Shown: positions 7,010-9,994 of the stretch, in pieces | Layout: every line of letters begins with the position of its first letter | Numbering within the stretch: position 1 is the first letter of the stretch | Assembly: GCA_025351125.1 (NCBI GenBank) | Contig: JANXWN010000224.1 | Coordinates: 1 to 9,994 of the forward strand | Length of the DNA stretch: 9,994 nucleotides | DNA from: Caulobacteraceae bacterium | Lineage (GTDB): Bacteria > Pseudomonadota > Alphaproteobacteria > Caulobacterales > Caulobacteraceae | Reading direction: 5' to 3' | The notes under the pieces: generated by a model | Seen by the model: the letters and a program-made list of their open reading frames with translations, nothing else | Databases searched by the model: none | What the model was told of the DNA's origin: nothing | Program-made: the position numbers and the translations under genes

Positions 7010-8014
7010 TTAGTCCTGGGGTCGTGATTGCAGAACACGCTTTAATTCGCTCATGGAATCCGGAGCGATATCGGCCAGAACACTCATGAAATCTGCATCG
7101 ACCCAACCGCGGGCGCGTTGGAGCGCCAAAGGAACGGGGCTAGCGGGTTCTTTTCGGCGATAGTAATCGCTGATCGCGTCCAAAGCTTTCAGAACGTCCT
7201 CGCGGCTCTCGACGCGGCCGGCGATACGCGCGCCCCCGGACCCGACGGGGCTCGCGGGCGCCTCGCCGCCATCGTCCGTGATCTCCGCGTCTGCCGGCGT
7301 CGCCGCCGCGAACGACAATACCGCGCGGCGCATTTGATCCAGGGCCTCGTATGTCGATCTGAAATTCGCGCTGGTGTCGCCCTCGGCGTTGGCTTCCAAA
7401 ATCAAGTCGGCCCGCTTGATGGCCGCCGCGATCGACGCCAGTCTGCCGCCAATTTCGACGAGCTCGTTTTCTGGCGTTTCATTGAGCAGAGCGCGGAACA
7501 TGCCATAGCCGTTCTCGCTCTCGCCACCGACGCGAAACCGCTCGAAATCGCCCCCGGAGAACACGCCCAGTCGGCTGTGTTTTAACAAGGCTACCCTTTG
7601 TAGCGGCCCCAAAAAAGCACCGAAACTGGCCAGGGACTCGCATGGTCCCTTGCGGCCCTGAAATCCGTATTCGTCAAGCGCCGGATGCATGGTTTCCCAA
7701 TAACGCTCGCACAATCCGGCGAGGTACTCCGCGCCCATTTCGAGCGTCGCCAGATCGCCAGATCGCGCGCCGGCGCGACAGAGATAGACCGGCAGCCAAA
7801 TATCTTTGGTGTTGGCGCTTTGTTTTTCGATCGAGCCGACTATGGCGCGCCAATCGACGTCGCTTTCGGTGGCGGCCTGCCCGGTTATATCCATGGACAC
7901 CGATTGTTCGAACGCCTGCTCGATTTCGGCCCTCTGAGGATCATAGGCCAAGTCTTCTCCGGCCGGATTTTCCTCGGACACCGGGGCGAGCAAAGTTTCC
8001 AGATCAAACGCCAT
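7010..8014 (-). CDS. tssA: TssA, T6SS baseplate/sheath-assembly protein (ImpA family, short form)
   Basis: This 334-residue TssA opens with the ImpA N-terminal signature: LLAPVSEENPAGEDLAYDP (8-26), VDWRAI (53-58) and DIWLPVYLCRAG (71-82). An acidic and Gly/Pro linker lies around 240-262. The C-terminal module (about 266-330) reads RVESREDVLKALDAISDYYRRKEPASPVPLALQRA. This EP-x-SP-x-P-x-x-x-x-RA pattern is the usual end of TssA1-like proteins. TssA1-type proteins form rings at the baseplate and help nucleate tube and sheath; some classes move to the distal end. I chose the ATG at 8014 because AAGGAG lies eight bases upstream. The in-frame ATG at 8029 overlaps that site, and its five extra residues are not conserved. 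tssA is the first gene of the minus-strand operon and is divergent from vgrG. Confidence 0.94.
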   Translation of the reverse strand: MAFDLETLLAPVSEENPAGEDLAYDPQRAEIEQAFEQSVSMDITGQAATESDVDWRAIVGSIEKQSANTKDIWLPVYLCRAGARSGDLATLEMGAEYLAGLCERYWETMHPALDEYGFQGRKGPCESLASFGAFLGPLQRVALLKHSRLGVFSGGDFERFRVGGESENGYGMFRALLNETPENELVEIGGRLASIAAAIKRADLILEANAEGDTSANFRSTYEALDQMRRAVLSFAAATPADAEITDDGGEAPASPVGSGGARIAGRVESREDVLKALDAISDYYRRKEPASPVPLALQRARGWVDADFMSVLADIAPDSMSELKRVLQSRPQD

Positions 8015-8101
8015 CGTGTTCTCCTTCAATTGTCAGCCATGCGATAGACCGTGACGTTTCGCAAGTCGTCGATAAACCCCCTGAAGTTTTCAATGGAGTC
8101 T

Positions 8102-8131
8102 TTGCCTCAAGCGTCTATCCTCGTGTAGGAT
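8102..8131 (+). promoter_or_regulatory. Possible sigma-70-type promoter for vgrG
   Basis: TTGCCT (8102-8107) and TAGGAT (8126-8131) are separated by 18 bases, 45 bp before the vgrG start. Both hexamers are only partial matches to the consensus. The -10 element overlaps one arm of the inverted repeat at 8116-8132, as an operator might. I saw no -24/-12 sigma-54 pattern. I found no convincing promoter for tssA on the opposite strand. Confidence 0.3.
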
Positions 8132-8132
8132 A
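8116..8132. promoter_or_regulatory. Inverted repeat TATCCT-N5-AGGATA, candidate operator
   Basis: Perfect 6-bp arms (8116-8121 and 8127-8132) flank the 5-base spacer CGTGT in the divergent tssA-vgrG region. The size and spacing suit a dimeric DNA-binding protein. It overlaps the proposed vgrG -10 element and is one base from the next inverted repeat. No regulator gene is in the window to pair it with. Confidence 0.4.
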
Positions 8133-8133
8133 T

Positions 8134-8155
8134 GTCCACGCCTCACGGCGTGGAC
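8134..8155. repeat. Perfect 9-bp inverted repeat in the vgrG leader
   Basis: GTCCACGCC (8134-8142) and GGCGTGGAC (8147-8155) are perfectly complementary around a TCAC tetraloop, giving a strong GC-rich hairpin. It ends seven bases before the vgrG ribosome binding site (8163-8169). No T-run follows on either strand, so it does not look like an intrinsic terminator. It could be a 5'-UTR hairpin affecting mRNA stability or translation of vgrG, or a second operator half. Confidence 0.55.
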
Positions 8156-8162
8156 GGAAACC

Positions 8163-8169
8163 GAGGGGG
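8163..8169 (+). promoter_or_regulatory. Ribosome binding site of vgrG
   Basis: GAGGGGG lies six bases before the ATG at 8176 and supports that start. The nearby GTG at 8171 is out of frame. Confidence 0.6.
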
Positions 8170-8175
8170 CGTGCG

Positions 8176-9994
8176 ATGGCCGGAGGCGATACACGAGAGG
8201 CGACCATCTATCTGCCGGTGTTTCTCAGCGAGCCGATAGTCTTGGAACGTTTCGACGTCATGGAGCGGCTCAGCGAACTGTTCGTGATCCACGCTCAGAT
8301 TCTGTGCAACGAGGTCGTCGATTTTTATCCCCACCTCGGCGAGCCGGTGAAAATCACGGTCAAGGACGATGCGGGCAGCCCCATACGTTATTTCCATGGC
8401 TTAATGTTCGAAGCCGATTTCATCGATTCGACGACCGCCGGATTTCGTTATCAAATAACCCTCAGGCCCTGGCTTTACATTTTAAGTCGAAATCTCGACT
8501 ACAGAATCAATCAAGATAAATCAGCCGTCGATATTATCAAGGCGTTGTTCGAGGATCGAGCCCGTTCCGATGTCGATTACACAAAATTAAGTGGATCAAC
8601 AGCGCCGCGACACTATTGTGTCCAGTATCGCGAAAGCGATTTTCAGTTTTTCTCGCGCCTGATGGAAGAGGAGGGCATTTATTATTTCTTCCGCCATTCC
8701 GAAGACAAGCACGAACTCGTCCTGTGCAACGCCAGGAGTTCGCACGACGAAGCCGATTGCGGCGCCTTGCCCTTCGTGCCGCCGTCGGGCGGCGCCCAAT
8801 CCTATGCCGACAAAGTCACCCTGTGGAACGAGCGCGTGGGATCGGCCGGCGAGCAAAAGGTCAAGCTGCGCAATTTCGACTTCAAACGCCCGGCCACGCC
8901 GCGCGAGGGCGTCTTCGCCGAAGGGGTCCATATCGCCGCCGAAGCCGCGGAGATTTACGACTATCCCGCCGTCTTCATGGAGCCGGAAGAGGGCCACAAG
9001 CGGGGCCAAACGATTATGGAATCCGCGCGGCGAGACGGCCGAACCTTCGTGGGCGAGGCGGACGCCGCCGCTTTGTCGTGCGGCGCCCTGCTGACCCTCG
9101 AAGAGCACCCGACCGATCGCTATAATCAAGACTATCTGGTCGTCGGTCTGCGCTACAGCGTCGAGAGCCAGTCCTACCGCTCCGGCGGCGACGGCGGCGG
9201 CGGTTCGGTATCGATCGAAGCGGTGCCCGCCGACGTGCCGTGGCGCGCCCCGATCCGAACCCCCAAGCCCGTCGCGCGAGGTCCGGAGTCCGCCGTTGTG
9301 ACCGGGCCGGACGGCGAGGTGATCTACACCGACGAGTTCGGACGGGTGAAGGTGCGTTTCCATTGGGACCATCAGGGGTCTGACCCTGACAAGACCAGCT
9401 GCTTTATCCGCGTATCGCATCACTCGGCCGACGGCGGCTTCGGTCATTTGGTCCTGCCGCGACTGGGACAAGAGGTCATCGTCGACTTTTTCAACGGTGA
9501 TCCGGACCGTCCCGTCGTCACGGGCCGCATCTACAACAAAGACCACATGCAGGCCGAGACCCTGCCGGACCAAAAAACCCGCTCGACCTGGCGCAGCCGG
9601 ACCATCGGCGATCAAGGCGCCTACGACGGTGCGGAACACACGACGACGGCGGGGAAGCCCGGATTCAACCTGATCGGCATGGAAGACAAAGGGGGCGACG
9701 AGATGCTCACCTTTTGGGCCTCCCGCCTGCGCAAAACGACGATTTGGCTCGACGACATTTTCCGGGTCATGCGGGACGAATATCGCCGGATCGGACGGGA
9801 TCGCAAAACCGAAATCAAACGAAATGAGACCACGACCGTCGAAGACGGCGATGAGACGCATACCGTCTCGTCCGGCAAGCGCACGACCTCGATCAAGATG
9901 GACGAAACCCTGACCGTCACCGACGGGAACATGGCAACGACGGTCAGCAAGGGCGATGAGACCAACCAAATCTCGATGGGTAACAAGACCACCG
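8176..9994 (+). CDS. vgrG: VgrG (TssI), T6SS spike protein, 3' end cut by the window
   Basis: This frame is open from ATG 8176 to the window end (606 complete codons), on the strand opposite the core operon. VgrG trimerises as the spike on the Hcp tube and carries effectors or toxin domains. The gp27-like part spans about residues 1-370, with FHGLMFEADFID (73-84), the conserved YRESDFQFFSRLMEEEGIYYFF (151-172) and a Gly-rich loop GGDGGGG (337-343). The gp5-like OB-fold follows: DEFGRVKVRFHWD (386-398), PRLGQEVIVDFFNGDPDRPVVTGRIYN (428-454). A helical or linker stretch leads into the C-terminal beta-helix, with Thr/Val/Gly repeats from about 544, such as ETTTVEDGDETHTVSSGKRTTSI. The usual W in the SCWIRVSQ-type segment is F here (SCFIRVSHHSADGGFG, 408-423). 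Whether it ends plain or carries a C-terminal effector domain cannot be seen. Confidence 0.95.
   Translation, partial: MAGGDTREATIYLPVFLSEPIVLERFDVMERLSELFVIHAQILCNEVVDFYPHLGEPVKITVKDDAGSPIRYFHGLMFEADFIDSTTAGFRYQITLRPWLYILSRNLDYRINQDKSAVDIIKALFEDRARSDVDYTKLSGSTAPRHYCVQYRESDFQFFSRLMEEEGIYYFFRHSEDKHELVLCNARSSHDEADCGALPFVPPSGGAQSYADKVTLWNERVGSAGEQKVKLRNFDFKRPATPREGVFAEGVHIAAEAAEIYDYPAVFMEPEEGHKRGQTIMESARRDGRTFVGEADAAALSCGALLTLEEHPTDRYNQDYLVVGLRYSVESQSYRSGGDGGGGSVSIEAVPADVPWRAPIRTPKPVARGPESAVVTGPDGEVIYTDEFGRVKVRFHWDHQGSDPDKTSCFIRVSHHSADGGFGHLVLPRLGQEVIVDFFNGDPDRPVVTGRIYNKDHMQAETLPDQKTRSTWRSRTIGDQGAYDGAEHTTTAGKPGFNLIGMEDKGGDEMLTFWASRLRKTTIWLDDIFRVMRDEYRRIGRDRKTEIKRNETTTVEDGDETHTVSSGKRTTSIKMDETLTVTDGNMATTVSKGDETNQISMGNKTT

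Noticed and set aside
8015..8029. Upstream in-frame ATG at 8029 for tssA
   Set aside because: It overlaps the AAGGAG site of the ATG at 8014 and adds only MKENT, which is not part of the ImpA N-terminus.
8134..8155. Hairpin read as an intrinsic terminator
   Set aside because: No T-run follows the stem on either strand, and it sits between divergent genes where neither transcript needs to end.
8485..8500. Inverted repeat AGTCGA-AATC-TCGACT
   Set aside because: It lies inside vgrG coding sequence with only 6-bp arms and is probably chance.
8596..9969. Open frame of 457 codons on the minus strand opposite vgrG
   Set aside because: It is antisense to conserved VgrG codons, lacks a recognisable domain and has no ribosome binding site I could identify. 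GC-rich genes often leave such long mirror frames.
1..9994. Search by eye for tRNA, rRNA, CRISPR arrays, insertion sequences and toxin-antitoxin pairs
   Set aside because: Nothing was supportable. Nearly all the window is occupied by T6SS genes, and the largest gap is 161 bp.

Overview
The window is the core of a type VI secretion system (T6SS) locus from a Gram-negative bacterium, most likely a proteobacterium. All nine minus-strand genes and the single plus-strand gene are recognisable T6SS parts. Their order on the minus strand is tssA-tssB-tssC-hcp-tagJ-tssE-tssF-tssG-tssH(clpV). As I recall it, this is the order of the Pseudomonas aeruginosa H1-T6SS. Hcp and TssB also read as close relatives of the H1 versions, for example the Hcp N-terminus MAVDMFIKIGDVKGES. 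The sequence does not settle the taxon. Moderately high GC and an Imp/H1-like layout fit alpha-, beta- or gammaproteobacteria.

Layout: the right end (8176-9994, plus strand) is vgrG, the spike protein, open at its 3' end and cut by the window edge in its C-terminal beta-helix. A 161-bp divergent intergenic region (8015-8175) carries two adjacent perfect inverted repeats and a possible promoter for vgrG. From 8014 leftwards runs one tightly packed minus-strand operon. It starts with tssA (baseplate/sheath cap), tssB and tssC (contractile sheath), hcp (inner tube) and tagJ (accessory TPR-like protein). It continues with tssE, tssF and tssG (baseplate wedge) and the first eight codons of tssH/clpV (sheath-recycling AAA+ ATPase), which runs off the left edge. 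Gaps shrink along the operon: 109 bp between tssA and tssB, 33, 67 and 36 bp for the next three, then 5 bp, 4 bp, a 37-bp overlap and a 4-bp ATGA overlap.

Together these genes encode the phage-tail-like part of the machine: VgrG tip, Hcp tube, TssBC sheath, TssEFG baseplate, TssA and ClpV/TagJ. The membrane complex (TssJLM), TssK, regulators, PAAR, effectors and immunity proteins are not in the window. There is no gene-free stretch above 300 bases. I saw no tRNA, rRNA, CRISPR array, insertion sequence or convincing intrinsic terminator. I do not see an undescribed system here. The more unusual points are the divergent vgrG with its palindromic leader, a long basic tail on TssG, and an altered conserved segment in the VgrG OB-fold.
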